Source of the DNA: JAWKOK01 sp963848115
GTDB taxonomy: Bacteria; Chloroflexota; Anaerolineae; Caldilineales; Caldilineaceae
NCBI GenBank assembly: GCA_963848115.1
Contig: CAWKCP010000016.1
Coordinates: 186,001-250,000 of the forward strand
Direction of reading: 5' to 3'
DNA length: 64,000 bases
The translations under genes and the position numbers were made by a program. The notes below the pieces were generated by a model. The model searched no databases and was not told where the DNA came from. It saw nothing but the letters and a program-made list of their open reading frames with translations. Below, one piece after another: positions 51,848-60,682 of the stretch (positions within the stretch are counted from its first letter, which is position 1; each line of letters starts with the position of its first letter).

Positions 51848-51971
51848 TCTAGTTTACACCATTTTGTAACACATTTGAAGTCAAGAATTCACTCAATGCC
51901 CATTCCATGTCAGCAGAATGGGCGCAGAGCAGCCGGTCGTACAGGTACACGCAGAGCGCCCATTTTGGATA

Positions 51972-53027
51972 TTATGCAACTTCTTCGTCAAAGACGATGA
52001 CCACTTTACCGCTCTGGCCCTCATCGGCCACCTGGTAGGCCTCGGCAGCCTGATCCAGGGTGAAGCGATGAGTCACGGTGATCTCGGGCCTGAGATCCCA
52101 TTCGACCAGCTTTTCGACCAGATCCTCCATGTGGCCCAGGCTGGTGACCCAGGAGCCGTAGATGGTGATCTGGTTGTGGATGATGGTCTGGCTGACATCG
52201 AAGTCGACGTTGTTGCCTTCGCCGACCATGGCCGCTCGGCCCCAGCGGCGGGTGCCCTGGAGCGCCAACAGACGGCCCTGGGGCGCGCCGGAACAGTCGA
52301 CCGACACTTCACAGCCGAAGCTCTGGGTCAGATCCTTGATCGTCTGGAGGGCGTTGCCGTCGGAGATCACGCCGTAGTCGATGGCGCCGATCTCTAACGC
52401 AAAGTCGAGCCGATCCTGGGAGATATCTGCACCAATGACCATGGACGCGCCCATGGCCTTGGCCAGCAACCCAGCGGCCATGCCCACCGGGCCGATGCCG
52501 GTGATCAGCACACGGTCTTGGCCGGAGACCTTGACCCGTTGCAGCGCCTCATAAGCCGTGCCGAACCCACAGGCAACCAGCGCGCCGTCGACATAACTCA
52601 GCTCATCGGGCAACGCCACACAGACGCTCTCCTCAGCGACGCAATAATCAGCGTGGCCGCCGTCCCGTTGCCAGCCGTGGGCGGCGCGCTCGGGCGACGT
52701 GCACGAGATCATATAGCCCTCGCGGCAGTCATGACAGACGCCACAGCCGCTGATATGGTAAAGAATGACGCGATCGCCTACGTTGAAACGCTTGACGCCC
52801 GGGCCGACCTTGACGATCTGGCCACATGGCTCGTGGCCGCCGATCACACCCTGGTAGGCCTCAGGGCCGTGGCCCAGGTGCTCGCGGTAGATGGCCCGAA
52901 TGTCGCTGCCGCAGATGGACGAAGCCTTCATTCTCAGCAGTACCTGGCCATGCCCCGGCTCGGGCACATCAAATTCCTTGAACTCAACCTGCCGGTTGCC
53001 AGGGAGCAATACGCCTGTCATTTTCAT
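51972..53027 (-). CDS. Zinc-binding alcohol dehydrogenase family protein
   Basis: A 351-residue medium-chain dehydrogenase. The catalytic zinc ligands are Cys39 (SSICGSD) and His65-Glu66 (GGHEPCG). All four structural zinc cysteines are present (Cys95, 98, 101, 109 in HISGCGVCHDCREGYMISC). The Rossmann motif is ITGIGPVGMAAGLLAKAMG. ATG 53027 is chosen with AGGAG upstream, over a longer frame. It probably oxidises a sugar alcohol or threonine-like substrate. Located downstream of the DUF5647 gene but separated by a terminator-like hairpin. Confidence 0.9.
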   Translation of the reverse strand: MKMTGVLLPGNRQVEFKEFDVPEPGHGQVLLRMKASSICGSDIRAIYREHLGHGPEAYQGVIGGHEPCGQIVKVGPGVKRFNVGDRVILYHISGCGVCHDCREGYMISCTSPERAAHGWQRDGGHADYCVAEESVCVALPDELSYVDGALVACGFGTAYEALQRVKVSGQDRVLITGIGPVGMAAGLLAKAMGASMVIGADISQDRLDFALEIGAIDYGVISDGNALQTIKDLTQSFGCEVSVDCSGAPQGRLLALQGTRRWGRAAMVGEGNNVDFDVSQTIIHNQITIYGSWVTSLGHMEDLVEKLVEWDLRPEITVTHRFTLDQAAEAYQVADEGQSGKVVIVFDEEVA

Positions 53028-53113
53028 TTCTGGAGACTCCTGGATAATTCTATTTGGACCGCGATCAATGCGGCTTGACAACGTAGCTGGCAATACCCAA
53101 ATTTGCAGGAGGA

Positions 53114-53146
53114 AAACAGCGCTATGTCAAATTCATGGCGCTGTTT
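53114..53146 (-). terminator. Terminator-like hairpin after the DUF5647 gene
   Basis: AAACAGCGC at 53114-53122 and GCGCTGTTT at 53138-53146 pair around a 15-base loop, and GGAA/TTCC bases extend the stem on both sides. Read on the minus strand it follows the DUF5647 stop at 53176 and ends in a short T run, so it probably ends the ADH-DUF7718-DUF5647 transcript. Confidence 0.65.
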
Positions 53147-53175
53147 CCTTGTATCTTAGTTATATCCATCGAAGA

Positions 53176-53469
53176 CTAGACCGCAAGAGGAACGTAAAGA
53201 TCCAAAGATGGCGCTTGTCCATGTCCGTTTTGCTTTGAACCGAGGCGAACAAACACGACCGGCTTATTCTGACCGCGATACTGATCGTGAAGTGCCAGAT
53301 TGTAGGCTTGCAACTCTGGGTCATCATTTGGGAGAATGACTAGCTCGAATTTATCCGGCAAGGAATCTAGGATTCGCGGATTTTTTAGCATGTAGCTTGT
53401 TACCTGACCCATCAGAGCCGTATTCCGTTCAATTGCGTCTTCTGGTTCCTGTAGGATCGTCATTGTCAT
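53176..53469 (-). CDS. DUF5647-like small protein
   Basis: A 97-residue protein that matches the DUF5647 pattern: NTALMGQVTSYMLKNPRILDSLPDKFELVILPNDDPELQAYNLALHDQYRGQNKPVVFVRLGSKQN, ending in LYVPLAV. The ATG at 53469 overlaps the stop of the upstream DUF7718-like gene (ATGA). Such tight pairs of unknown small proteins behave like toxin-antitoxin modules, but no activity is known to me. A hairpin terminator follows. Confidence 0.75.
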   Translation of the reverse strand: MTMTILQEPEDAIERNTALMGQVTSYMLKNPRILDSLPDKFELVILPNDDPELQAYNLALHDQYRGQNKPVVFVRLGSKQNGHGQAPSLDLYVPLAV

Positions 53470-53765
53470 TCCTCATACCGTTCACGATATCGAGACCAAT
53501 TGTCAGTGATGTCATCGACCGCATAGGTCTGCGCTTCATTGAAGTCCTGAATCGGAAGTCGAATCTTACGGTCATCTCCGCTCGGGAAAATTATATCACA
53601 ATGGGCAAATCCATGCGCCGTGTCATATCGGATCACCGGCGTCCACGCGTCGTACCTGCATTCGAGTTGCACAACAAACTTGAGAACCTGGCCGTGCTCC
53701 GTGTCGAATCGGATGCGAACCCTATTCTCGGGGTTGAGTAGGTTTACGTATTCGACCGTTCGCAC
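53466..53765 (-). CDS. DUF7718-like small protein
   Basis: A 99-residue protein with a GTG start directly after the stop of the sorbitol-dehydrogenase-like gene (TAGGTG), using a GGAGG inside that gene's end. The sequence (VRIRFDTEHGQVLKFVVQLECRYDAWTPVIRYDTAHGFAHCDIIFPSG) matches what I know as the DUF7718 type. It is followed by DUF5647 with a four-base overlap. Three genes are thus translated as one chain. The role is unknown. Confidence 0.7.
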   Translation of the reverse strand: MRTVEYVNLLNPENRVRIRFDTEHGQVLKFVVQLECRYDAWTPVIRYDTAHGFAHCDIIFPSGDDRKIRLPIQDFNEAQTYAVDDITDNWSRYRERYEE

Positions 53766-54803
53766 CTACGCCTCCAGTTTAATCTGCGCCTTAACCGACG
53801 TCGCCGGCATATGGACGGCAAAGTCGAACGCCTCCACACTATCGGCGAAGTCGAACGTGTCCGTGATCAACGGCTTGACGTCGAGTTGTCCGCTGCCCAT
53901 GAGCGCCAGTGCACGGGGATAGACGTGGGCGTAGCGGAAGACATGTTCGACGCGAGCTTCCTTGGATGCAGCGTAGACCACGTCGTAGGCAATCGGTTCG
54001 ACCGGCATACCCACAAAGACGACCGTGCCGCCCGGGCAGAGCGGTTCGAAGACCGCGGCGGCTGCACGCGGGTTGCCGCTGCATTCGAAGACGATGTCCG
54101 CGCCCCAACCGTCGGTCAGATTTTTCACCACTTCATTCAAATCCTGCTCAGCGACATTCACCGGTGTGATCGGGCCCAGCGTCGCCGCAAGATCCAGCTT
54201 GGGTTGCTGCACGTCGGTAATGATCACTTGGCTGCACCCGCCGGCCAGCGCGGCCAGCGCGGTCAGCACACCGATGGGCCCGGCGCCGGTGACCACGGCC
54301 ACGTCGCCCGGCTTGATGCGTGCCTTGATGGCGGCGTGCAAACCCACGGCCAGCGGCTCGACCATTGCCCCCTCGGCGAAGCTGACGTTGTCGGGCAACT
54401 TGAAGGTGAAGGCGGCCGGATGCACCACGCTGGGCCGCAGCACGCCGTGGATGGGCGGCGTGGCCCAGAACCGCACTGCCGGATCTAAATTGTAGATGCC
54501 CAACCGTGTGGCCTTGCTGTTGGGATCGGGGATGCCTGGCTCCATGCAGACTCGGTCACCCACAGCCAGGTTCTCGACCGCCCCACCGACTTCGGTGATC
54601 GTGCCGGACGCCTCGTGGCCGAGAACCATCGGCTCGCGCACTACAAAGGGGCCGATGGCCCCATGAGTATAGTAGTGGACATCACTGCCGCAGATGCCGA
54701 CCGTGTGAATGGCGATACGCACGTCGTGTGGTCCCATGGGCTCGTCGAGTTTTATGTCGCGCAACTGTAGTTCGTCTTTTCTCTCAAGTACCAGTGCTTG
54801 CAT
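53766..54803 (-). CDS. Sorbitol/xylitol dehydrogenase-like zinc enzyme
   Basis: A 345-residue polyol-dehydrogenase-type medium-chain dehydrogenase. Catalytic ligands are Cys38 (VGICGSD), His63-Glu64 (LGHEASG) and Glu149 (AMVEPLAVG), and the Rossmann motif is VTGAGPIGVLTALAA. The lobe that normally holds four structural cysteines (about residues 90-106, MEPGIPDPNSKATRLGIYNL) has none, as in animal sorbitol dehydrogenases. It starts at ATG 54803 with GGAGGAAG upstream. It would oxidise a sugar alcohol with NAD. Two small DUF genes are coupled downstream. Confidence 0.9.
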   Translation of the reverse strand: MQALVLERKDELQLRDIKLDEPMGPHDVRIAIHTVGICGSDVHYYTHGAIGPFVVREPMVLGHEASGTITEVGGAVENLAVGDRVCMEPGIPDPNSKATRLGIYNLDPAVRFWATPPIHGVLRPSVVHPAAFTFKLPDNVSFAEGAMVEPLAVGLHAAIKARIKPGDVAVVTGAGPIGVLTALAALAGGCSQVIITDVQQPKLDLAATLGPITPVNVAEQDLNEVVKNLTDGWGADIVFECSGNPRAAAAVFEPLCPGGTVVFVGMPVEPIAYDVVYAASKEARVEHVFRYAHVYPRALALMGSGQLDVKPLITDTFDFADSVEAFDFAVHMPATSVKAQIKLEA

Positions 54804-54937
54804 TTGCTTCCTCCAATAGTCGGCAAGGTGTTTTTATTTGCATTTGTTCCAGTCTATAGACGTGCCGAATGCTGAATCTGGCGTCAGGGATGGAGCGGAA
54901 TCCCGGATGCCTGCCGGGTAGATTTTGCAGTGGCCGT

Positions 54938-55588
54938 TTATTCACTCCATTCGATGCGTGAATCGACACTGCCCGCATCGAACATGTCCAATTCGACTGC
55001 GGCCACATACGATACATCGATCAGATGTGGATTGTTGGACGGCATGCGGTCGATAATCGTGACTACCACAGAGTTCCCATTGTAGAGATTTGTCACAAGC
55101 ACCTGGGTTCCGAAGGGCAGATCCTTGTGAGCTGCCACGTATTCATCCTTGTTGTAAACTTCGCCGCTGGCCGTAGCCGCACCGTGCAACGAATCGTTGA
55201 GGAAGGAAGCGATACCTTCATCCACATTTGCAGATTCCGTGTCGCTTTCTGTCAGCTGCTCTGCCACCGCGTTAGTTGGGCCCTCTTCTTCAGACGCAGC
55301 TGTTGGTACTGCTGTAGGCGCCATTGAAGGTACTGCTGTAGGCGCCATTGAAGGTACTGCTGTAGGCGCCATTGAAGGTATTACTGTTGGCACCACGGTC
55401 TCTGCCGGATCGCCATCTGCAGATGGCGCCTGCGCTTCGCCTTTCTCGCCGCCTTCGTCAACCGCGGCCGAGGCAGTAGTCGGCTCCGGCACTTCTTGCT
55501 CGCTATCCGTCGGCTGGCCACACGCAGCGAGTGCGAGCGAGGCTAAGATAATTACGATTAGCCTCAACTGTCTATACCTCATAGCCAT
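54938..55588 (-). CDS. RlpA-like (double-psi beta-barrel) lipoprotein
   Basis: A 216-residue exported lipoprotein. The signal peptide (MRYRQLRLIVIILASLALAACGQP) has a lipobox Cys at residue 23. It is followed by a low-complexity Pro/Ala/Glu linker with three copies of PSMAPTAV. The C-terminal 90 residues show the RlpA-type double-psi beta-barrel pattern: HGAATASGEVYNKDEYVAAHKDLPFGTQVLVTNLYNGNSVVVTIIDRMP, where the Asp of DR is typical, ending near EWSE. It is downstream of the 636-residue solute-binding-like gene on the same strand. It may bind cell-wall glycans outside the membrane. Confidence 0.78.
   Translation of the reverse strand: MAMRYRQLRLIVIILASLALAACGQPTDSEQEVPEPTTASAAVDEGGEKGEAQAPSADGDPAETVVPTVIPSMAPTAVPSMAPTAVPSMAPTAVPTAASEEEGPTNAVAEQLTESDTESANVDEGIASFLNDSLHGAATASGEVYNKDEYVAAHKDLPFGTQVLVTNLYNGNSVVVTIIDRMPSNNPHLIDVSYVAAVELDMFDAGSVDSRIEWSE
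55305..55376. repeat. 24-bp tandem repeat, three exact copies
   Basis: Units at 55305-55328, 55329-55352 and 55353-55376 are identical, and a partial fourth follows. They encode PSMAPTAV in the linker of the RlpA-like lipoprotein. The length is a multiple of three, so copy-number change would alter linker length without breaking the frame. Confidence 0.9.
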
Positions 55589-55746
55589 TGCTTTTTGTTT
55601 CCTTTACCGATTCAGCCATCTGCTCTTCATAGATTTCAGTAGTTCACGAATTCGAGGAAAGCGAGATTCTTCGCTGGTCTTTCGCCAGAGTGAAGGGGGC
55701 CTGTTGCCCCACTCAAGATGGCAGGTCGTGAACTGCTGGATTTTGT

Positions 55747-57657
55747 TCAGTCAAACTGGAACCAGATCGTATCCATCATCTGTTCTGCGAGCGCTTCGGC
55801 CTCAGCACCGCCATTGATAAGGTTGTCTAGATCAGACCAGCCAAAATAGGCTCCGTCGACAATGCCCACCGGGCGCGCAACTCTGAATGCCTCCGACATG
55901 GGACCGCGCAGTTCGGATGGCAGGGTCTCCCAGTACCCGATCTCTTGGGCTACAGACTGGCGAGCGGGGATGCTGCGTACCGGCCCAATAGGCCGTTGGT
56001 GACTCAGGTACGTGAGCCATTTCCACACAGCAACAGGATTTTCGCTGCTCCGGCTGATCACACCGCTGTGGAGTAGGAGGGGCGTCGGACCGCTGCCTAC
56101 GCCATCCTCCACATTGGCTCGCAGCGGCAGCACGCCCACATCGCCGATTTGACCGGTATGTTCATAGAAGGCAGGCAGATCAACCCACATCGGCACGGTG
56201 CGGGGTACGGACAGCAAGTTGACTGCCCAGAATCGACGCTCATCCTCATCCATTGATGCGAAATCGGCCATGGCGCCGTCCTGCGCCACCATGGCGTAAT
56301 ACCATGTGAGCGCAGCCACAAGATCTTCCGCGCTCAGGGGTGCAGTACACGGCTGAAGGCTCTCTGCCGCACAGCGCTGTGCGAATGCATAGGCAAAGAG
56401 GCTGTGGACGCTCGAATCCAAAAAGCCCCATCCCGAAGATTCTGTGCGCAGCCCTTTCAGCGGATCCGCTTCCGGGCGCACCCGATGCTGCCAGATCTGA
56501 GACAGGTAGTTCTCCGGAGAAAGCGTAGCCACTTCAAACGACGGCTCATCGAAATAGATAAGCCGCATCTCCGCCGAAAGCGGCAAAGCCCAAAGCCGTC
56601 CACGCCAGTGTGCAGCATCCAAGATCGGCCCATAGAAGTCCTCGAGCTCCACCCCGGGATCCGTCTCCGCCAGAGAGGTCAAATCGTAGATATGGGCCGA
56701 AGCGATCAGTGACGGATCGGGTTGCAGGTAGGCGCCGTCGGCCGCGGCGAGCATCTCGTCCGGCCCAGCGGGCAATTGGGAAAAGGGGATGATCTCGACG
56801 CTGATAGCGGGATTCTGCGCTGTGAAGTCGGCAGCACGCGCCTGCAGGAGACCGGCGACTTCATCCGGCGCAGCAAAGCGAACTGCTGCCGGTCGAAGAT
56901 GGGCGTCCAGCTCATTTGCCAGCCGTTTCCAGAAGAGTGGCGAAGGCCGGCCCGCGCCATTCAGGCCGATGAGGCGGGGTGAGGGGATGCGCAGCTCACG
57001 CTCAGCCACAGTGGCGTCATAGTCGGCACTCAAGATCAGCGTGAATGGCTGACGCCCCTCAACACAGCCGTCCCGGCAGAGCGCTTCAACCTGGGCTGCG
57101 ACAAACTCACCGATCATCGTACCCCACTCGCTATCCGCTCGGTGCAGCCGCAGCGTTCCCCACGAATATGATTGTGTGAGTCTTGGACCCCAGAAGCTGG
57201 GATCAGATCCCGTGTGAAGCAGGCGAGCATCGCTCCGCCGGAAAAAGGCTTGCCGATGGATCGGTGATGAATCAATCATGGACCTCAGCGTTGCCCAGAC
57301 GTAATCGCCCTGTGCTTGGACATGGGTCACCGCGACGTTGTCAGTCTGAGCCAGGTTCCTGGCGAGCCAGATCTGGTTCGCCCGCCAGGCCGGGTCATCG
57401 TCCTGCATCGAGAAGAAGATGGTATCATCGCCGGCGTCAACCGCGCGTTTTTCCGCTTCAATATAGAGTTCGACGGCACGCAGCAATTCTTCATCGACTG
57501 AGCGGGATGCCCGGTAGAGGAGTGCAACGACGCATCCGCACAGCACGATGAGTAGCGCCAGCATCCATGGCCAGCGCTTGTTGGTGGGACGATCAGGCGG
57601 CGATTGTCCTGTCTCCTGATCGCTATCGGGGCTGGTCCACTCAAACTCTGTGCTCAT
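55747..57657 (-). CDS. Membrane-anchored solute-binding-like protein
   Basis: A 636-residue protein with one membrane helix near the N-terminus (about residues 30-48, WPWMLALLIVLCGCVVALLY) and an extracellular part. The first external domain (about 50-200) has no clear family to me. The second (from about 260) looks like a family-1 solute-binding protein: DEVAGLLQARAADFTAQNPAISVEIIPFSQLPAGPDEMLAAADGAY, HWRGRLWALPLSAEMRLIYFDEPSF and a PVAVWKWLTYLSHQ helix. The start at 57657 fits the helix position. It is not a lipoprotein and no permease or ATPase is adjacent, so a sensing or scaffold role is possible. Confidence 0.78.
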   Translation of the reverse strand: MSTEFEWTSPDSDQETGQSPPDRPTNKRWPWMLALLIVLCGCVVALLYRASRSVDEELLRAVELYIEAEKRAVDAGDDTIFFSMQDDDPAWRANQIWLARNLAQTDNVAVTHVQAQGDYVWATLRSMIDSSPIHRQAFFRRSDARLLHTGSDPSFWGPRLTQSYSWGTLRLHRADSEWGTMIGEFVAAQVEALCRDGCVEGRQPFTLILSADYDATVAERELRIPSPRLIGLNGAGRPSPLFWKRLANELDAHLRPAAVRFAAPDEVAGLLQARAADFTAQNPAISVEIIPFSQLPAGPDEMLAAADGAYLQPDPSLIASAHIYDLTSLAETDPGVELEDFYGPILDAAHWRGRLWALPLSAEMRLIYFDEPSFEVATLSPENYLSQIWQHRVRPEADPLKGLRTESSGWGFLDSSVHSLFAYAFAQRCAAESLQPCTAPLSAEDLVAALTWYYAMVAQDGAMADFASMDEDERRFWAVNLLSVPRTVPMWVDLPAFYEHTGQIGDVGVLPLRANVEDGVGSGPTPLLLHSGVISRSSENPVAVWKWLTYLSHQRPIGPVRSIPARQSVAQEIGYWETLPSELRGPMSEAFRVARPVGIVDGAYFGWSDLDNLINGGAEAEALAEQMMDTIWFQFD

Positions 57658-57729
57658 GGTCAGCTTTCGAGCGGGCGAATGAGGTGTGGGGGTCAGACAC
57701 CAGCGGGATAGGCGATTGACCGTTCGTGC

Positions 57730-58569
57730 TTATTTCAGATACGCCTCTACCACGTCTCGTTCCAGACTGATGCCAAGCCACTCATCGTCTCCGGGGCCGT
57801 CATAGATCAGCGTATACGGACCGGTGAAGCCGGCGTCTTTGGCCAGATCCAGACAGCGAGTGTAGTCAGTACGGTCGAACTCGGTCTGTGTCTGGAAGGA
57901 ACATTTGGCATGGCAGGATTCGGCCAGCGGCAAGATGGATGCGAGTTCATCATACTTGGTCGGGCCTGACCAATTGCCGAAATCAGCGCAGAGGCCGACG
58001 CGTTCATTCAGCGGGTCGATCAGAGCGTTGACGGCGTCTGATGTAGAGAGCAGCGTGTGCCAATTCTCCGTCATCAACCGCAAGCCGCTGCCGCCGAGGT
58101 TGGCGTCGATGTACGCGACTAATCGCTCAAAGCCGGCGCGGCTGCGGGCAATGCTCTCATCACTGGGAGCAGACTTGCCGGCGCTGACGCGGGCGTTGCC
58201 TGCGCTCAGCGCCGCCGCCGTTTCCAACCAGCCCTCTGTCCACGTCAGATCGCGTTCGGCATTCGCCGGGTCGCTGATATCACCGCCGTCGATGAGCAGC
58301 GAGAAAAGCTCCACGCCGGCTTCAGCCAATGCAGCGCGCAACGAAGCAAGATAGTCGGGATCGCGTGTCGGCAGATGAAAGTGACAGATTTCCAGCGTGC
58401 GGATGCCGAAATCGGCTAGGCGTGCGGGCAACTCCAGCAGCGGTAACGCCCCTGAATCGACACGAAACTCAGCCGGTTCACTCTCCGGTCCATAGATTGA
58501 CGGACGCCCCAAAGTGCGGTGCAGGCTCCAAGTGGAGACGCAAAGACGGGGTTTCTGTACTGCGGACAT
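57730..58569 (-). CDS. Sugar phosphate isomerase/epimerase (xylose isomerase-like)
   Basis: A 279-residue TIM-barrel epimerase. It shows LCVSTWSLHRTLG, a LEICHFHLP strand, GLRLMTENWHTLLS (metal-ligand Glu), ERVGLCADFGNWSG (Asp) and CHAKCSFQTQ (His). AAGGAGT eight bases before ATG 58569 fixes the start. A Gfo/Idh/MocA dehydrogenase gene lies 150 bases upstream; such pairs are common in inositol-like or sugar lactone pathways. The substrate is unknown. Confidence 0.88.
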   Translation of the reverse strand: MSAVQKPRLCVSTWSLHRTLGRPSIYGPESEPAEFRVDSGALPLLELPARLADFGIRTLEICHFHLPTRDPDYLASLRAALAEAGVELFSLLIDGGDISDPANAERDLTWTEGWLETAAALSAGNARVSAGKSAPSDESIARSRAGFERLVAYIDANLGGSGLRLMTENWHTLLSTSDAVNALIDPLNERVGLCADFGNWSGPTKYDELASILPLAESCHAKCSFQTQTEFDRTDYTRCLDLAKDAGFTGPYTLIYDGPGDDEWLGISLERDVVEAYLK

Positions 58570-58720
58570 GGCAAGTACTCCTTAGTTTGGCCAACCACTT
58601 TAGACTCTGCTGCAAAAGGGGACTCCTTTCTGAAACCCTTTTTTGTAGCGATGTCACTGGGACCAAGCGCTGTGACCACCGGACCGCCACGCGCCGGATC
58701 CCTCTGACACACCAAGAAAT

Positions 58721-59782
58721 CTAGTCCTCGATCCGCACCTCGCCGCCGATCTCCTGGCTGCGATAGATCGCGTTGAGGATCTGCTGAACCTGGAGCGATT
58801 GCTCGGCCGGCACAGGCGAAGGCAGATCCTCGGCCACGGCTCGCGCAAACTCGACGCATTCGAGCGCATGTGGTTCCATGGTGTCGGCGGTCAGTTGCAG
58901 CGACTTGTTGTAAAACTGACGCGTTGGGAAGTCGGAACTCATGATCTTGCCCTGGGGCCAGTGTGAGCCGCCCTCTGTGCCGTAGAGCCACATCTGCATA
59001 TCCTCGCCCGACGTATCGTGGTGCAGCAGCCAACTCACCTCAAGAATGAGCGTGGCGCCGTTGTCGAAGCGCACAAACGCGGCCGCAAAGTCCTCCACGT
59101 CCATGTCGTCAGGCACCGGCGTTAGGCCCCACTGGCTGAACGAATCATCTCGCATGGCCAGCGGCGCCTTGGCCACGCCGCTCACGGCAACCGGTTTGGG
59201 GTTGCCCATGAACCAGAGCGTCAGGTCCAGGATATGCACACCGATGTCGATGGTGGGACCGCCGCCGCTGTTCTTCTTGTAGATGAAACCAGGGCGGACT
59301 GGGATCCAGCCACGGCGCAGCATCCAGCTGCGGGCATGGTAGATGTCGCCCAGCGCCCCGCTCTCGATCTCGGCCTTCATGGCCTTGGAATTCCCCTTGA
59401 ACCGGAAGTGCTGCGCAGTCATGAGCTTTTTGCCCGAGGCATCCCGGGCTGCGATCATGGCCCGGATATCCGCCGGCGTGGGCGCAAGGGGCTTCTCGCA
59501 GATCACATCCTTGCCCGCTTCCATCGCTGCGATGACCAGCTCCGTATGGTACATGTTGGGCGTGCAGACGTCGATGATGTCGATGTCCGGGTCATTGATG
59601 ATCTCTGCTGCATTGGTGGAGAGTTTGGCGATGCCGTGCTGCTCTCCCCATGTCTCCAGAATTGGGGCGACGACGTCGCTGCCCGCGACGACTTCGGCTA
59701 GCTCGGATGCCGCCCAGCCGGGCATATGCGTTTTGGCAATACCGCCGACGCCGATGACGCCGACTTTGAGAATGTCAGACAT
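58721..59782 (-). CDS. Gfo/Idh/MocA-family oxidoreductase
   Basis: A 353-residue NAD(P)-dependent sugar or inositol dehydrogenase. The Rossmann motif is KVGVIGVGGIAKTHM, the catalytic EKP is in KDVICEKPLAPTPADIRAMI, and the C-terminal domain has GGGPTIDIGVHILDLTLWFMGNP with the conserved Asp/His. It has the family's usual length. It is followed by an epimerase gene on the same strand and may act in sequence with it. Substrate unknown. Confidence 0.92.
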   Translation of the reverse strand: MSDILKVGVIGVGGIAKTHMPGWAASELAEVVAGSDVVAPILETWGEQHGIAKLSTNAAEIINDPDIDIIDVCTPNMYHTELVIAAMEAGKDVICEKPLAPTPADIRAMIAARDASGKKLMTAQHFRFKGNSKAMKAEIESGALGDIYHARSWMLRRGWIPVRPGFIYKKNSGGGPTIDIGVHILDLTLWFMGNPKPVAVSGVAKAPLAMRDDSFSQWGLTPVPDDMDVEDFAAAFVRFDNGATLILEVSWLLHHDTSGEDMQMWLYGTEGGSHWPQGKIMSSDFPTRQFYNKSLQLTADTMEPHALECVEFARAVAEDLPSPVPAEQSLQVQQILNAIYRSQEIGGEVRIED

Positions 59783-59905
59783 GATGAGTCTTCTTTCCTT
59801 GAGATTGGGTCGAGCTTGATTTTGATATGGGATTCAAATTCAGTTTAGCAGAGGTTCTCCGGCTTTCCAATCGCTGTTCTCTCAATCGAAAAGCCGTTTC
59901 TCTTG

Positions 59906-60292
59906 CTACGCCAGTTTAATATCAGTCTGTGGGAAGTCTTCACCCACACACAGAAGAGGAACGCGTGCCGCTTTGGCAACAGCGTAGGACAGACAATCGC
60001 CGAAGTTGAGTGCTGCCGGGTGCCTGCCTTTACCATATTTGAGCCAGGCGCCCACTGCGAGGCCAAAATGTATTTCCTGTAATGAAATTGCACTGATACC
60101 GGTCTCAGCCAAAAAGCGTGTCAAGAGCGGACGCGCATCCTTGCCTAGGCGTGCAGACAGTACGATGCCCGTCTCCACCAAAGTCGCGGTTCCAATCCCG
60201 ACGTCGCTTGCATCCACGATTTTTTGGGCTAGTTTTTCGTATCCTGCTTCCTGGAAAAGGATCGCAACAATAGCCGACGAGTCAATGATCAT
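59906..60292 (-). CDS. vapC: VapC-type PIN-domain toxin
   Basis: A 128-residue VapC toxin ribonuclease. Asp4 is in MIIDSSAIVAILFQEAGY, Glu in ATLVETGIVLSARLG, and the C-terminal Asp residues are in HPAALNFGDCLSYAVAKAARVPLLCVGEDFPQTD. The start overlaps the VapB stop by four bases. All catalytic residues are present. It is expected to cleave RNA unless blocked by the VapB product. Confidence 0.92.
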   Translation of the reverse strand: MIIDSSAIVAILFQEAGYEKLAQKIVDASDVGIGTATLVETGIVLSARLGKDARPLLTRFLAETGISAISLQEIHFGLAVGAWLKYGKGRHPAALNFGDCLSYAVAKAARVPLLCVGEDFPQTDIKLA

Positions 60293-60561
60293 ACGCCGTC
60301 AGGTCCATAGCCGAGGATGGCTTCCTCTTCACCTTTTGAGAGCTGTGTGCCGAGCAATGCCTCTGGAATCTGTGGCCAGATCTCGTCTTCCAGAAAAGCA
60401 ATCATAGCAGGAAAGTCGCGAACGGGTGGCGTCTGATGGGCTAATCGTTGACGCCGCTCTTCCAGGGCTTTGCGCACAGCCTCGGTCTTGGACTCACCGG
60501 TTATTCTTGTGACCTCGTCCAAAAGCATGTCAACTTGATGGTTCTTGATGTTCAGGGCCAT
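60289..60561 (-). CDS. vapB: VapB-type antitoxin (Rv0623-like)
   Basis: A 90-residue antitoxin of the Rv0623-like group. The N-terminal MALNIKNHQVDMLLDEVTRITGESKTEAVRKALEERRQRL is the ribbon-helix-helix DNA-binding part. The C-terminal DFPAMIAFLEDEIWPQIPEALLGTQLSKGEEEAILGYG should bind the toxin. It precedes and overlaps vapC. The promoter should lie in the AT-rich stretch 60562-60680. Confidence 0.9.
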   Translation of the reverse strand: MALNIKNHQVDMLLDEVTRITGESKTEAVRKALEERRQRLAHQTPPVRDFPAMIAFLEDEIWPQIPEALLGTQLSKGEEEAILGYGPDGV

Positions 60562-60682
60562 GATAGCTCACAAATTTGGAAAAAGACTTATTCTGTAATT
60601 CTCGATATATTCTGCAATTGTACCATTCGTAAACCAGATCGCAAAGTTGATGATTTGTGAACCGAGCAAAGAACGTGATCAC

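Noticed and set aside
55660..55720. Hairpin near 55690 as terminator for the 636-residue protein gene
   Set aside because: The stem has a two-base bulge and no T run, so it is too weak to call.
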